Source: RGIG990 sp045589455 (GTDB lineage Bacteria > Verrucomicrobiota > Kiritimatiellia > RFP12 > UBA3636). From it: DNA of 64,000 bases. A program made the position numbers and the translations under genes. The DNA lies in assembly GCA_045589455.1 (NCBI GenBank), contig JAZNPC010000066.1, forward strand, positions 124,001-188,000. Reading direction: 5' to 3'. How positions within the stretch are numbered: the first letter of the stretch is position 1; the number at the start of each line of letters is the position of its first letter. Positions 8,271 through 16,716 of this stretch are shown here, in pieces. The notes under the pieces are model-generated. The model saw only the letters and a program-made list of their open reading frames with translations. It searched no databases and was not told where the DNA came from.

Positions 8271-10508
8271 CTACATCGTATTCATTGCATCAATATCAAT
8301 TGCAATTCCGACATCGCTTGGTGGAGGTAGAACACGCTGGGCCTCCTTTAAATAAGCAAGCACAAGATTTGTCTTGTTTGTAAATATCGATATTTGGTGT
8401 CGCCAATATTTTTTGATTCGCTCCAGTGGTGCTGGTGCAGGACCCAATACGCGAAAGCGATTGTTTGCAATCGCTTCTAATTGGCTGGCTAGTTTTTCTG
8501 CATAATTGCATACTGCTTCATTTGACTCTGACCGTAGTGTGATGCAAATAAATTTTGAATAAGGAGGGTAGTCTAATTCCTTACGATCATCCAATTCCTG
8601 ACAAGCAAAGGCATCAAAATTTTCTGTTGCTGCAAATTTAATTGCTGGTGCTTCAGGTGTTTGTGTTTGCACATAAACATCGCCTGGCAATAGCCCGCGG
8701 CCAGTACGCCCAGCCATTTGTGCAATTAATTGGAAGGTGCGTTCTCCTGCTCTAAAATCTGGTATGTGTAGAGCACTGTCAGCATTCAAAATTCCAGCTA
8801 ATGATACATTAGGGAAATCTAGCCCCTTGGTTATCATTTGTGTGCCAATAAGAATATCAATTTCTCGTGCACGAAAACGGGCAAGAATTTCCTCGTGACT
8901 ATATTTGCGAGAAGTAATATCAGCATCCATACGCTGTATTTTTGCATTAGGGAAAAGCTTTTGCGCAATTTTTTCAATTCTTTGTGTGCCGATGCCAGTG
9001 AAGCGATAATTTTCATTGCCACATTGAGGGCATACACTTGGGCAGCTGCGTTCAATACCACAAAGGTGGCAGCGTAACCGATTGTCATCGATGTGATAGG
9101 TCATACCTGTGGCACAATCTTCGCATTCCTCTGTGTGACCACATGCAGGACATGTAACATGCGGTGCATAGCCACGGCGATTTAAAAATAGCATCACCTG
9201 TTCACCGGTTCTAAGCCTTCGTTGAATTGCATCAATTAAATCCTTTGAAAACACAGGTGGCGCTGCTTTACCCATCGACTCCAAACGCATATCAATAATA
9301 ATTGTATTTGGCTTACTCATCTGCTTTGAAGCGCGATTTGGCATGCTCGCAATAATGTATTTCCCATTCTTCGCATTGTGCCAGCTTTCTAGTGAAGGAG
9401 TGGCAGAGCCAAGAATTGTGGCAGCGTGTTCGTAGCTCGCGCGCATTACTGCAATATCACGCGCATTATAACGGGGAGCCTCCTCTTGCTTGTAGCTTGG
9501 CTCATGCTCTTCATCTACGATGATTAACCCTAGATTGTGTACAGGTGCAAATACTGCAGAGCGAGGTCCTACAACTACGCGAGCCTCACCAGTATAAATG
9601 CGATGCCATTCATCATGTCTTTCTCCATCAGAAAGCTTACTATGCAAAACCGCAGTTATTTTTCCGAAGCGTGAAGCAAAGCGTTGAATTGTTTGTGGAG
9701 TAAGAGAAATTTCTGGAACAAGAACGATTGCAGATTTTCCTGCTGCTAATACTTCCGCAATCGCTTGTAAGAATACCTCTGTCTTGCCACTTGCAGTTAC
9801 ACCAAAAAGGAGAATTGGCTTTGGAGGTTGTTCTTCTAAATTACAAGCTTGATTAATTGCTTCACAAATTATTTTCTTTGCATTGGCTTGCTCTTCTGTT
9901 AGTGGAAGTGGCTTACTTGGAAGAAAGTTTTTTCCAGCAAGAGGATCACGGCGCTCTGTTTTTTCAAATATTTTAACTAAGCCTCTTTCTTCGAGCTTGC
10001 GTAGAGTTGCAGGAGTTGTTTTTTGCTCATTAGCAAATGCACTAAGAGGAATTGCTCCCTCATTAAATAGAGCAGACAAAAGGGAGTGCTGGCGTTCTGT
10101 AAGCTTTAAATCAACTCGTTCGGTGAGCTCATCTTCATCTTCAATAAGAGCTTCAATGTATAGCCTGCTTTGAAAACCATCGCCTTTATTTGTATTTCGT
10201 ATTGGAGCGGGAATAACAGCCTTAAGACAAAGCTCAATTGGTGCCATATAGTAGGATGCCATCCAGCTTACTAGCTTAAGGATATGCTTAGACATCCAAG
10301 GTCTATCCCCGATGACTTCCTTTATTTCGCGTAGCTTGCCATCGTATTCTGTTGTTTTTGTTGTTGCTAGAACATATCCTTCAAGTGTTCTCTTGCCAAA
10401 TGGAACAACAACTCGAGACCCCGCCATTACTTTGTCTTCAAATTCTGGCGGAATAATATAATCAAACGTTTTGTCTAATGCGGCATCAGTAGCAACCTTC
10501 GCAAACAT
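8271..10508 (-). CDS. priA: Primosomal protein N' (replication restart helicase)
   Basis: A 745-residue PriA, the 3'-5' helicase that recognises stalled forks and reloads DnaB. In order: an N-terminal 3'-DNA-binding domain (about 1-105), helicase lobe 1 with Walker A GVTASGKTEV and the DEEH box in IIVDEEHEPSYKQEE, the zinc-binding insert with eight Cys (CPACGHTEECEDC, CHLCGIERSCPSVCPQCG), lobe 2 with MDADITSRKYSHEEIL, QMITKGLDFPNV and QMAGRTGRG, and the C-terminal domain. Length and motifs are standard. It is convergent with the kinase gene, and the replicative helicase gene dnaB lies immediately upstream on the same strand, an apt pairing. Confidence 0.97.
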   Translation of the reverse strand: MFAKVATDAALDKTFDYIIPPEFEDKVMAGSRVVVPFGKRTLEGYVLATTKTTEYDGKLREIKEVIGDRPWMSKHILKLVSWMASYYMAPIELCLKAVIPAPIRNTNKGDGFQSRLYIEALIEDEDELTERVDLKLTERQHSLLSALFNEGAIPLSAFANEQKTTPATLRKLEERGLVKIFEKTERRDPLAGKNFLPSKPLPLTEEQANAKKIICEAINQACNLEEQPPKPILLFGVTASGKTEVFLQAIAEVLAAGKSAIVLVPEISLTPQTIQRFASRFGKITAVLHSKLSDGERHDEWHRIYTGEARVVVGPRSAVFAPVHNLGLIIVDEEHEPSYKQEEAPRYNARDIAVMRASYEHAATILGSATPSLESWHNAKNGKYIIASMPNRASKQMSKPNTIIIDMRLESMGKAAPPVFSKDLIDAIQRRLRTGEQVMLFLNRRGYAPHVTCPACGHTEECEDCATGMTYHIDDNRLRCHLCGIERSCPSVCPQCGNENYRFTGIGTQRIEKIAQKLFPNAKIQRMDADITSRKYSHEEILARFRAREIDILIGTQMITKGLDFPNVSLAGILNADSALHIPDFRAGERTFQLIAQMAGRTGRGLLPGDVYVQTQTPEAPAIKFAATENFDAFACQELDDRKELDYPPYSKFICITLRSESNEAVCNYAEKLASQLEAIANNRFRVLGPAPAPLERIKKYWRHQISIFTNKTNLVLAYLKEAQRVLPPPSDVGIAIDIDAMNTM

Positions 10509-10584
10509 TTAAATATACTCCAACAGCAAAGAAAAGTAGACCATTATTGCACAACAAATATATAGCGCAAAAACCAAGGCAATG

Positions 10585-12042
10585 TTAACCTTGCTGATCC
10601 TCTATGCTTGAATTAGGATTAAATGGTTCATCTGAACGAGATCCATAAACGCGATTACTGAAGCGAGTAAATGAGTCCTCAAAGTTTAACTCTACTTCTC
10701 CAGTCGGACCATTACGATTCTTTGCTACATCAACGATTGCAAGAGTCTTATCATCAGAATGCTCAGAGCCCTCATACTTACATGGACGGCGAAGCATCAT
10801 TACAACGTCAGCATCCTGCTCAATCGCACCAGAGTCACGTAGGTCAGATAGCTTTGGCTTACCGCTCTTATCACGCTGCTCTGGGCTACGTGATAGCTGA
10901 GATAGCACGATTACAGGAACATTAAGCTCCTTGGCCATTGCCTTGATCTGAGAAGAAATGTGAGAGGTTTCTAGCTGACGGCCTTGATGTGAATATGCTT
11001 TGCTGTTGAGTAGCTGCAAGTAGTCAATCATAATTAACTTTACACCAAAACGCTTGTGCATGCGGCGAGCGCGAGCACGCATTTCCATTACGTCTAAGCC
11101 ACCAGTATCATCAACATAAATAGGAAGCTGACTTAAATCATCTGCAGCACGCATTAAGCGCTTGGTCATAACCTGCTTGTCACCAGTTCCCTTCATAATG
11201 CTTACAGCAGGAACGCCAGCAGCAGAGCAGAGCATACGTGTGATAAGTGCCTCTGTTGACATTTCACATGAGAAAATTAAAACAGGATTTGGCTCTGTAT
11301 GTGTGCCACTTGTTGTTCTTCCTGCAGCAACATTCTCACAAATATTCATTGCAAGAGATGTCTTACCCATAGAAGGTCGTGCAGCAAGCACAATCATCTC
11401 TGTTGGGCGTAAGCCTTGCATGCGGTTGTCTAGGTCTGTTAATCCTGTAGATAAACCATTCAAGCCATCCGTATGACTCATTAATGAATTTAAATGATCA
11501 AATGTTGTCGCTACAGATGATGCCCAAGTAGGCGCCTTATACTTTTGCTTTTCTGAAATAGAGAGAACAGCTTGCTCTGTTTCGCTTAAAATCAAGTCTG
11601 TGCTACGATCGCGTGCATAACACTTTGTTTCTGCAGATAATGCCACGTCAATGATACGACGTAATAATTCGTTGTCATGTAATATTTCTACATAGTGTGC
11701 TGCATATCCAACAGACATAGTGCGTTCTGCAAGGTGCTCAAGTGTGGCAATGCCACCAATTTCATCAAGCTTACCCATGCGCTGTAGCTCGTCAGAAATA
11801 GATACTGGGTCAACCGGCAACCCCTTGTTATAAAGATCACGTGCAGTTGCAAAAATTATTTTATGAGAATGAATGTAGAAGCTATCCTCAGATATGTCTT
11901 CATTAGAGCATAAATCAAGGGTTCTTTCTGGATCTATAAGAATTGCACCAAGAATTGCGCCCTCTGCTTCAGGATTGTATGGCTGAATCTTTTGTGGCTG
12001 CTCTGACTCTATATAGTCTGTTCGTTTCCGTTTTGGTGGCAT
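10585..12042 (-). CDS. dnaB: Replicative DNA helicase DnaB
   Basis: A 485-residue hexameric 5'-3' helicase that unwinds DNA at the replication fork. The N-terminal DnaB domain (about 20-120) begins QPYNPEAEGAILGAIL; the RecA-type core (about 190-460) carries Walker A AARPSMGKTS, Walker B VKLIMIDYLQLL, the LSQLSRSPEQR segment and the arginine-finger region ending MMLRR. No intein or insertion interrupts it. It lies 76 bp upstream of priA on the same strand. The N-terminal basic run (PPKRKR) and the short tail are not diagnostic. Confidence 0.97.
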   Translation of the reverse strand: MPPKRKRTDYIESEQPQKIQPYNPEAEGAILGAILIDPERTLDLCSNEDISEDSFYIHSHKIIFATARDLYNKGLPVDPVSISDELQRMGKLDEIGGIATLEHLAERTMSVGYAAHYVEILHDNELLRRIIDVALSAETKCYARDRSTDLILSETEQAVLSISEKQKYKAPTWASSVATTFDHLNSLMSHTDGLNGLSTGLTDLDNRMQGLRPTEMIVLAARPSMGKTSLAMNICENVAAGRTTSGTHTEPNPVLIFSCEMSTEALITRMLCSAAGVPAVSIMKGTGDKQVMTKRLMRAADDLSQLPIYVDDTGGLDVMEMRARARRMHKRFGVKLIMIDYLQLLNSKAYSHQGRQLETSHISSQIKAMAKELNVPVIVLSQLSRSPEQRDKSGKPKLSDLRDSGAIEQDADVVMMLRRPCKYEGSEHSDDKTLAIVDVAKNRNGPTGEVELNFEDSFTRFSNRVYGSRSDEPFNPNSSIEDQQG

Positions 12043-12093
12043 AAATTGTCTCGTAAATTTATTGTTTTTAAGTACTTAAAAAAACAAGGTGTC

Positions 12094-13083
12094 TTATTTG
12101 ATTACAATGTTCAAATTTGTTTCCAAATTTATATCACGTTTTGCACCTAATTTTAAAGCAAGAGTATAACTCATAATTGCTGCGTCTCTATAGGTTGCAG
12201 GATCCATCATCAAAAGAAGATAAGCATAATTTACGCGAGCCTCTGCATAATCTGGATATTCTTCTATAATTTTATCTAACTGAAGCATCGCTTCCATGGG
12301 CTTCCCTTCTGCAATAGCTAAGGCAGCAGCCAAGCTACGCACAGAAGGATTATTTGGTTCCAATTCCTTTAGTTTGTTAAGCTCGGATTTTGCTAGTGCT
12401 CTATTACCCACAGAAATTAGTGCTTTAACATATAGGCAGCGTATGGAAATATCTGTCTTATCTCCCTCAATTTCAACGAGTTCGTCTATATAAAGAATAG
12501 CATCAGTTGTATATCCGTTTTTAAGCATGCTAGTTATAAGTTGAATTCTCTTCTCATTATTTGCTCCAGCAAGAGGATTATTTGGAGAAAATGCGATGCT
12601 ATACGAATCTTCTGTAGAGTCATCCTCATTATCTTGTTGAGAGGATGTTTTTTTTACAACAGTTCCTTCTGAGTTAGGCATACCAATATTGATAGGGGCA
12701 TTGTTACCTGTGGAACCTGCTCCTGCGAGAACTTCATCTGGAGATGGTACAGATATTTCACCAGACACTATGCCATCTTTAATGATTTTCATTTGATGTT
12801 TACATAAGCCCAATCTATCGTTTATATGCTCTGATTCAAAACCTGGATATGTATTTTTAATAGATGAATATTGGCTGTGGGCATTAGAAAAAAGAGCCAT
12901 AGCATCATTTGCTCGGCCTTCTTCACAGGCAACAATAGCAGACTCATAGGTATTGTCTGCTTCCTCAAGAGCATCATCCTTTTCGCTGCCAAATAAAGAC
13001 CAAGCATTAGCTTCGCTAGGCATTGCAATAAAAGAGATAAATGTAGCGAAGAATAGGATGCGTTTTAAAAAAATGGTTTTCAT
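12094..13083 (-). CDS. Exported TPR-repeat protein
   Basis: A 329-residue exported protein with tetratricopeptide repeats. The start at 13083 is chosen because AAAGGA sits 6-11 bp upstream and a clear signal peptide then opens the protein (basic n-region, FFATFISFIAM core, cleavage after EANA). The longer frame from 13164 would bury that signal. After a helical first repeat (about 35-90) comes a polar linker rich in Gly, Ser, Glu and Asp (about 115-170), then TPR-like helices from about 180 to the end (ALISVGNRALAKSELNKL, AEARVNYAYLLL). TPR proteins assemble complexes; here the location is periplasmic or outer membrane. No enzymatic motif is present and no partner is evident. Confidence 0.78.
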   Translation of the reverse strand: MKTIFLKRILFFATFISFIAMPSEANAWSLFGSEKDDALEEADNTYESAIVACEEGRANDAMALFSNAHSQYSSIKNTYPGFESEHINDRLGLCKHQMKIIKDGIVSGEISVPSPDEVLAGAGSTGNNAPINIGMPNSEGTVVKKTSSQQDNEDDSTEDSYSIAFSPNNPLAGANNEKRIQLITSMLKNGYTTDAILYIDELVEIEGDKTDISIRCLYVKALISVGNRALAKSELNKLKELEPNNPSVRSLAAALAIAEGKPMEAMLQLDKIIEEYPDYAEARVNYAYLLLMMDPATYRDAAIMSYTLALKLGAKRDINLETNLNIVIK

Positions 13084-13269
13084 ATGTAATCCTTTGTTTC
13101 TGTATCTGCGGAATATTCTAACATAAGAAGAAAAAAGTCGCAAGACTTGAAAAAATTCTTCCATAATAGAATAATGTTAATTGATAGTTGTATAAAATAT
13201 AAGTTTTTTGCTAATAAATGGCGATTTTAAAGGTAAAAGTGTTTATAATTAAAAAATAATTTTTAAGTG

Positions 13270-13299
13270 TTGACTTGCCAGTCGCGGTTGTGGTAGAAT
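13270..13299 (+). promoter_or_regulatory. Sigma-70 type promoter of the tRNA-Phe gene
   Basis: TTGACT (13270-13275) and TAGAAT (13294-13299) are 18 bp apart, with TGG just before the -10 box (extended -10). Transcription would begin about 25 bp ahead of the tRNA. Confidence 0.75.
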
Positions 13300-13333
13300 A
13301 TGCGCATTCTTTTGACATAAAAGAAGTTTAAGT

Positions 13334-13409
13334 GGCGAGATAGCTCAGTTGGTAGAGCAGGGGACTGAAAATCCCCGTGTCGGGGGTCCGATTCCCTCTC
13401 TCGCCACCA
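13334..13409 (+). tRNA. tRNA-Phe (GAA)
   Basis: The cloverleaf folds fully: acceptor stem GGCGAGA/TCTCGCC, D arm with AGCTCAGTTGGTAGAGC, anticodon stem GGGGA/TCCCC with loop CTGAAAA (anticodon GAA at 13367-13369), variable loop, T arm with GTCCGATTCCC, then discriminator A and an encoded CCA end (13407-13409). A promoter lies at 13270 and a terminator at 13424, so it appears to be a single-gene transcript. Confidence 0.97.
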
Positions 13410-13423
13410 TTTTTGTTTTAAGG

Positions 13424-13450
13424 CCAGTCGTTTGACTGGTTTTTTGTTTT
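13424..13450 (+). terminator. Rho-independent terminator after tRNA-Phe
   Basis: Stem CCAGTC/GACTGG (13424-13429 with 13434-13439), loop GTTT, then a T-rich run. Confidence 0.85.
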
Positions 13451-13544
13451 TATAAGTTCTTTTTTTCGCTGTTAAATTTAATTTCAAAAACTTTATTCCT
13501 TGTTGTATCCAAATATGGTGTAGTATGCAAAAGTAAATGCAACT

Positions 13545-13673
13545 TTGCACGACTAAATGCACCTTTTCCCATAGAAAACTTTGTGTTTTTACTAAAACCC
13601 CTTACTTTTAAAATATTTATGCAACTCTAATCCCTATCGCACGACTAAACGCACCAAAACAGGTGCATTTAGT
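13545..13673. repeat. Palindromic element and a partial copy ahead of the transposase
   Basis: ACTAAACGCACC (13644-13655) pairs with GGTGCATTTAGT (13662-13673) over a 6-nt loop. The core GCACGACTAAATGCACC also appears upstream at 13547-13563 as a single arm without its partner. These lie within 270 bp of a REP-associated transposase gene, whose substrates are hairpins of this kind. The rest of 13451-13810 shows nothing I can name. Confidence 0.6.
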
Positions 13674-13810
13674 TTTGCAAATAACATTCTAAGAATTTGG
13701 GACTTTTATGTTTTCTTTTCTGTTTACAAATATTTTTTTGTTATGTAGAATGTAAGTCAACAGAGAACATCATACATAATCAGTTGAATAATACATAAGA
13801 GAGTTAGACG

Positions 13811-14881
13811 ATGAATAAAAATGCAGAAATCGTTCCTTGTATGTTAAAAAAGGGAACAGAACCTACGACGAATAAAGTATGTCGCAGACCACAACTTAGG
13901 AATAATAGAATAAATTATCAGTTTGGGTGGTTTTTTGTTACATTCCAGGTGACAGAGAATAAGAGTGAACTAGGTGCGATAGTTGGTGAAAAATGTGTGT
14001 TGAATGCACTTGGGGAAGCTGTTGTATCACTCATTAAATCATTGCAGCAATATAATCCTGAGGTTTTTGTAGATTCTTTTGTTGTGATGCCAAATCATGT
14101 TCATTTAATTTTAAAAATAGAGAATAAACTTAGTAATGGTGAGCGGCATCTCAGTAAAATTATCGGCAAGCTTAAAAGCCTTGCTGCGTATGAATATCGT
14201 TTGCTTAGAAATAATGGGTTGGCACGTGATATTGGTACAAGTCTTTGGCAAGAGAATTATTGGGAGAAGATAATCTCTTCGTATAAGCAACTTGATGCGA
14301 TTCGTGTTTATGTGGAGAATAATCCTAAGTGTTGGTCCATGGATAGATTTGGTCCAGTGACAGCATATTATCTGGGAAATATAGAGCTGTTAAATAAGCC
14401 ATTCGTTGCTTTTGTGGCGAGTCAGGAATCAAGAGCTGATGAGCCTGTGTTTAAGTTGGAGCGGAGGCGTGGGACGAGGCGGGGGGCGACGCCCCCGCAC
14501 CCCGAGAAAATAGATTTTTTGCATTTAGGGGAAATGGATACTTTGCAGTTGGAGGAATCTTTTTCAGGGGTGTTGGCTCCTGTTATTTCTACTTTTACCA
14601 GTCCTCAAGAGCGAGCTGTTCTACGGCGTATAATAATGAAGAAACGTCGTTTTATAGCAGTTTATCCAGGTGGTTTGCCAACAGTTTTGCCACTAGAGAT
14701 TGCTGCCTGTGTTAAGTCAGGTATTGCACTTTTGCTATCTCCGGTTGAATCAGGCACAGGTATCAATAAGCAACGTGCAATTTGGTGTAATGAATATGTA
14801 GTTCGCCGTGCAAAAGAGGTGTGGTGTGGTTATATCAAGCCAGGAGGCACATTAGAATCAATTTTGAAAGCTCTAATGTAA
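13811..14881 (+). CDS. REP-associated tyrosine transposase (Y1/HUH) with C-terminal Rossmann-like domain
   Basis: A 356-residue protein. Residues about 35-195 are a Y1 transposase of the IS200/REP-associated (RAYT) class: FVTFQVTENK opens the fold, the HUH motif is HVHLIL within MPNHVHLIL, SKIIGKLKSLAAYEYR follows, and WQENYWEKIISS then YVENNP give the typical catalytic-Tyr region. Such enzymes cut single-stranded hairpins. Residues about 255-356 resemble a DprA/SMF-like Rossmann fold (SPQERAVL, FIAVYPGGLP, LLLSPVESGTG, KPGGTLESIL), an unusual extension; this part is inferred by eye. A GC-rich palindrome lies inside the coding sequence between the domains, with an inverted copy downstream. 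The gene has no terminal inverted repeats of a classical insertion sequence and is probably a domesticated single copy. Confidence 0.85.
   Translation: MNKNAEIVPCMLKKGTEPTTNKVCRRPQLRNNRINYQFGWFFVTFQVTENKSELGAIVGEKCVLNALGEAVVSLIKSLQQYNPEVFVDSFVVMPNHVHLILKIENKLSNGERHLSKIIGKLKSLAAYEYRLLRNNGLARDIGTSLWQENYWEKIISSYKQLDAIRVYVENNPKCWSMDRFGPVTAYYLGNIELLNKPFVAFVASQESRADEPVFKLERRRGTRRGATPPHPEKIDFLHLGEMDTLQLEESFSGVLAPVISTFTSPQERAVLRRIIMKKRRFIAVYPGGLPTVLPLEIAACVKSGIALLLSPVESGTGINKQRAIWCNEYVVRRAKEVWCGYIKPGGTLESILKALM
14478..14507 (+). repeat. GC-rich REP-like palindrome inside the transposase gene
   Basis: GCGGGGG (14479-14485) pairs with CCCCCGC (14492-14498). The 30-nt unit, including CACCCCGAGA, recurs inverted at 14957-14986 with about three differences. 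It encodes an Arg/Gly/Pro linker between the two protein domains and its base composition is far from that of the surrounding gene. Confidence 0.75.
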
Positions 14882-14898
14882 TAAATTTTCTTGTGGAG

Positions 14899-14966
14899 CA
14901 AAAATTACCTCACTCAAGTTTATCTCGGGGTGCAAAAATTGCCTCACTCAAGTTTATCTTGGGGTG
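14899..14966 (+). repeat. Two tandem 34-bp units after the transposase
   Basis: Units 14899-14932 and 14933-14966 differ at only two or three bases and each ends in ATCT(C/T)GGGGTG, the reverse complement of the tail of the palindrome inside the transposase gene. They join directly to the inverted palindrome copy. Confidence 0.8.
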
Positions 14967-14986
14967 CGGGGGCGTCGTCCCCCGCC
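14957..14986 (-). repeat. Inverted copy of the GC-rich REP-like palindrome
   Basis: Stem GCGGGGG (14966-14972) with CCCCCGC (14979-14985). On the minus strand this reads like the 14478-14507 unit, giving an inverted pair around the 3' half of the transposase gene. A pyrimidine-rich degenerate tail (CGCCTTTCCCGCCTTCCCCG) continues to about 15010. Confidence 0.75.
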
Positions 14987-15064
14987 TTTCCCGCCTTCCC
15001 CGCCTCGGATGCGCCCAGATAGTTGGAGACTGTTGTATGTTGTATTGTTTTCCAAAATGTGAAT

Positions 15065-15108
15065 AATTTCCCCTAATCGCCAAAATCAAGATTAGGGGAA
15101 ATTTTTTT
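15065..15108 (+). terminator. Terminator hairpin, first of two related hairpins
   Basis: Perfect 14-bp stem AATTTCCCCTAATC/GATTAGGGGAAATT (15065-15078 with 15090-15103), followed by a run of T. Closes the transposase region. Confidence 0.85.
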
Positions 15109-15118
15109 AAGCCATAAA

Positions 15119-15161
15119 AAATTTCCCCTAAATTCAAAAAACGACTTTAGGGGAAATTTTA
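15119..15161 (+). terminator. Second related hairpin ahead of the DUF234-type ATPase
   Basis: Perfect 14-bp stem AAATTTCCCCTAAA/TTTAGGGGAAATTT (15119-15132 with 15146-15159). It shares its arm sequence with the hairpin 11 bp upstream. It could terminate transcription or serve as an operator for the gene at 15220; a weak promoter (TTGTAT at 15165, TATATT at 15189, spacing 18) follows it. Confidence 0.7.
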
Positions 15162-15219
15162 TTGTTGTATTACCATGCGTAATTTTGTTATATTAAATGC
15201 TATAAAAAGGAGTATGGTC

Positions 15220-16650
15220 ATGTTTATTGGTAGAGAAAATGCTTTGGATCAGTTAAATGCGCTGTTGCAAAAACAAACCGCATCGCTTGTTACTTGTAGA
15301 GGACGTCGACGAATCGGTAAGAGTACTCTTATTGAGGTTTTTGCAGAACGCTCTAAAAGCAGATTTATTAAATTAGAGGGGCGTCGTCCAGAAAAAGGAC
15401 TAACTAACAATGACGAACTTGCTACTTTTGCTAAACAACTTGCTAACCAAACATCGATAGAATCAACACCTCCATCCAACTGGTTGGATGCGTTTAGAAG
15501 AATTGATTCACAAATAAATGATTCTGAGCGCACAGTTGTCTTGCTCGATGAGGTATCGTGGATGGCATATTATGACAAAAGTTTTGCCTCTGACCTTAAA
15601 ATGGCTTGGGATAATTTATTCAAAAAACATAAAAAATTAATTTTTGTTGTTTGTGGTAGTGTCTCAACATGGATACGAGAAAATATTGTAGATAATGGTG
15701 CTTTCTTGGGAAGACGCTCCTTGGATATCGTTCTTAAAGAATTACCAATTTCAGATTGTGTTAAGTTTTGGGGTAAAGCAGCTTCGCGTATAGATGAAAG
15801 AGAAATTATAGATGTTCTTTCTGTCACAGGCGGTGTTCCTAGATATCTAGAGGAGATAAATCCTTCGCTTTCAGCTTTTGAAAATATTAGACGTCTTTGT
15901 TTTATGCCTAATAGTATTCTAAGAACAGATTTTGACGAAATGTTTAATGATGTCATAAGTAAAGAACAAGACTTTTCTGCTCAAGTTCTTAGATGTTTAG
16001 CGGATGGTTCTAAAACGGGTACGGAAATTTCTAAAATGCTTCGAGTAGATAAGGGAGGTAGAGTTTCTGCTGCGTTAAGACGATTAGAAGAAGCAGGGCT
16101 TGTTTCTAGTGATGTATCTATCAATCCTGAGACAGGAAAACCATCAAGAGAAATTCGCTTTCGTTTAAGAGATAATTATTCTAGGTTTTATATAAAATAT
16201 ATAGAACCAATGAAAAGAATTATTGATGATGGTGCATTTGATTGTGTTTCTTTAGAAGCATTAGAAGGAATAGAAACCGTACTAGGTTTAGCATTTGAAA
16301 ATTTAGTAGTTAATAATTATAGAGAGCTAATCCCACTAATCAATTTAAAAGGGACTTTGGTTACATCTGCTGCACCATATAGACGTGTTGGTGGAAGCAA
16401 AAAAGGATGTCAAATAGATTTGCTTATACAAACAAGAAGAACCATTTGTGTCGTTGAGATAAAGCGACGTCAAGAAATTGGCAGAGAAATAATAAATGAG
16501 GTAGACAATAAAATAAGAGCGATAGAACGCCCTTCTGGAGTTTCGGCAAGGGCTGCACTTGTTTATTTAGGTCATCTTTCTCCAGTTGTTGAGGCCGATG
16601 GATATTTTGATTCGATTATTCATTTTAGAAAAGTACTTGGATTATCCTGA
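15220..16650 (+). CDS. Orphan AAA ATPase with DUF234-type C-terminal nuclease-like domain
   Basis: A 476-residue ATPase of the archaeal-ATPase/DUF234 type. The start at 15220 is set by AAAGGAG 7-14 bp upstream; the ATG at 15214 is too close to it. It opens FIGRENALDQL, then has Walker A GRRRIGKST (28-36) and Walker B VVLLDEVSWM, with a sensor in VVCGSVSTWI. A winged-helix region follows (TGTEISKMLRVDKGGRVSAA). The C-terminal part (about 370-476) has CQIDLLI and VVEIKRR spaced like the D-x(n)-ExK core of PD-(D/E)XK nucleases, the usual DUF234 end. Function in bacteria is unknown; these genes are often mobile or paired with defence or toxin loci. It stands alone between hairpins. Confidence 0.85.
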   Translation: MFIGRENALDQLNALLQKQTASLVTCRGRRRIGKSTLIEVFAERSKSRFIKLEGRRPEKGLTNNDELATFAKQLANQTSIESTPPSNWLDAFRRIDSQINDSERTVVLLDEVSWMAYYDKSFASDLKMAWDNLFKKHKKLIFVVCGSVSTWIRENIVDNGAFLGRRSLDIVLKELPISDCVKFWGKAASRIDEREIIDVLSVTGGVPRYLEEINPSLSAFENIRRLCFMPNSILRTDFDEMFNDVISKEQDFSAQVLRCLADGSKTGTEISKMLRVDKGGRVSAALRRLEEAGLVSSDVSINPETGKPSREIRFRLRDNYSRFYIKYIEPMKRIIDDGAFDCVSLEALEGIETVLGLAFENLVVNNYRELIPLINLKGTLVTSAAPYRRVGGSKKGCQIDLLIQTRRTICVVEIKRRQEIGREIINEVDNKIRAIERPSGVSARAALVYLGHLSPVVEADGYFDSIIHFRKVLGLS

Positions 16651-16716
16651 TTTTTTATTGATTTTATTATAGATATTGGGAGTATAGATTATCAAATTGC
16701 TTTAAAGGAATAGCCT

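Noticed and set aside
14910..15137. Minus-strand frame across the tandem repeats after the transposase
   Set aside because: It translates the REP-like repeat and hairpins; no ribosome site or homologous features.
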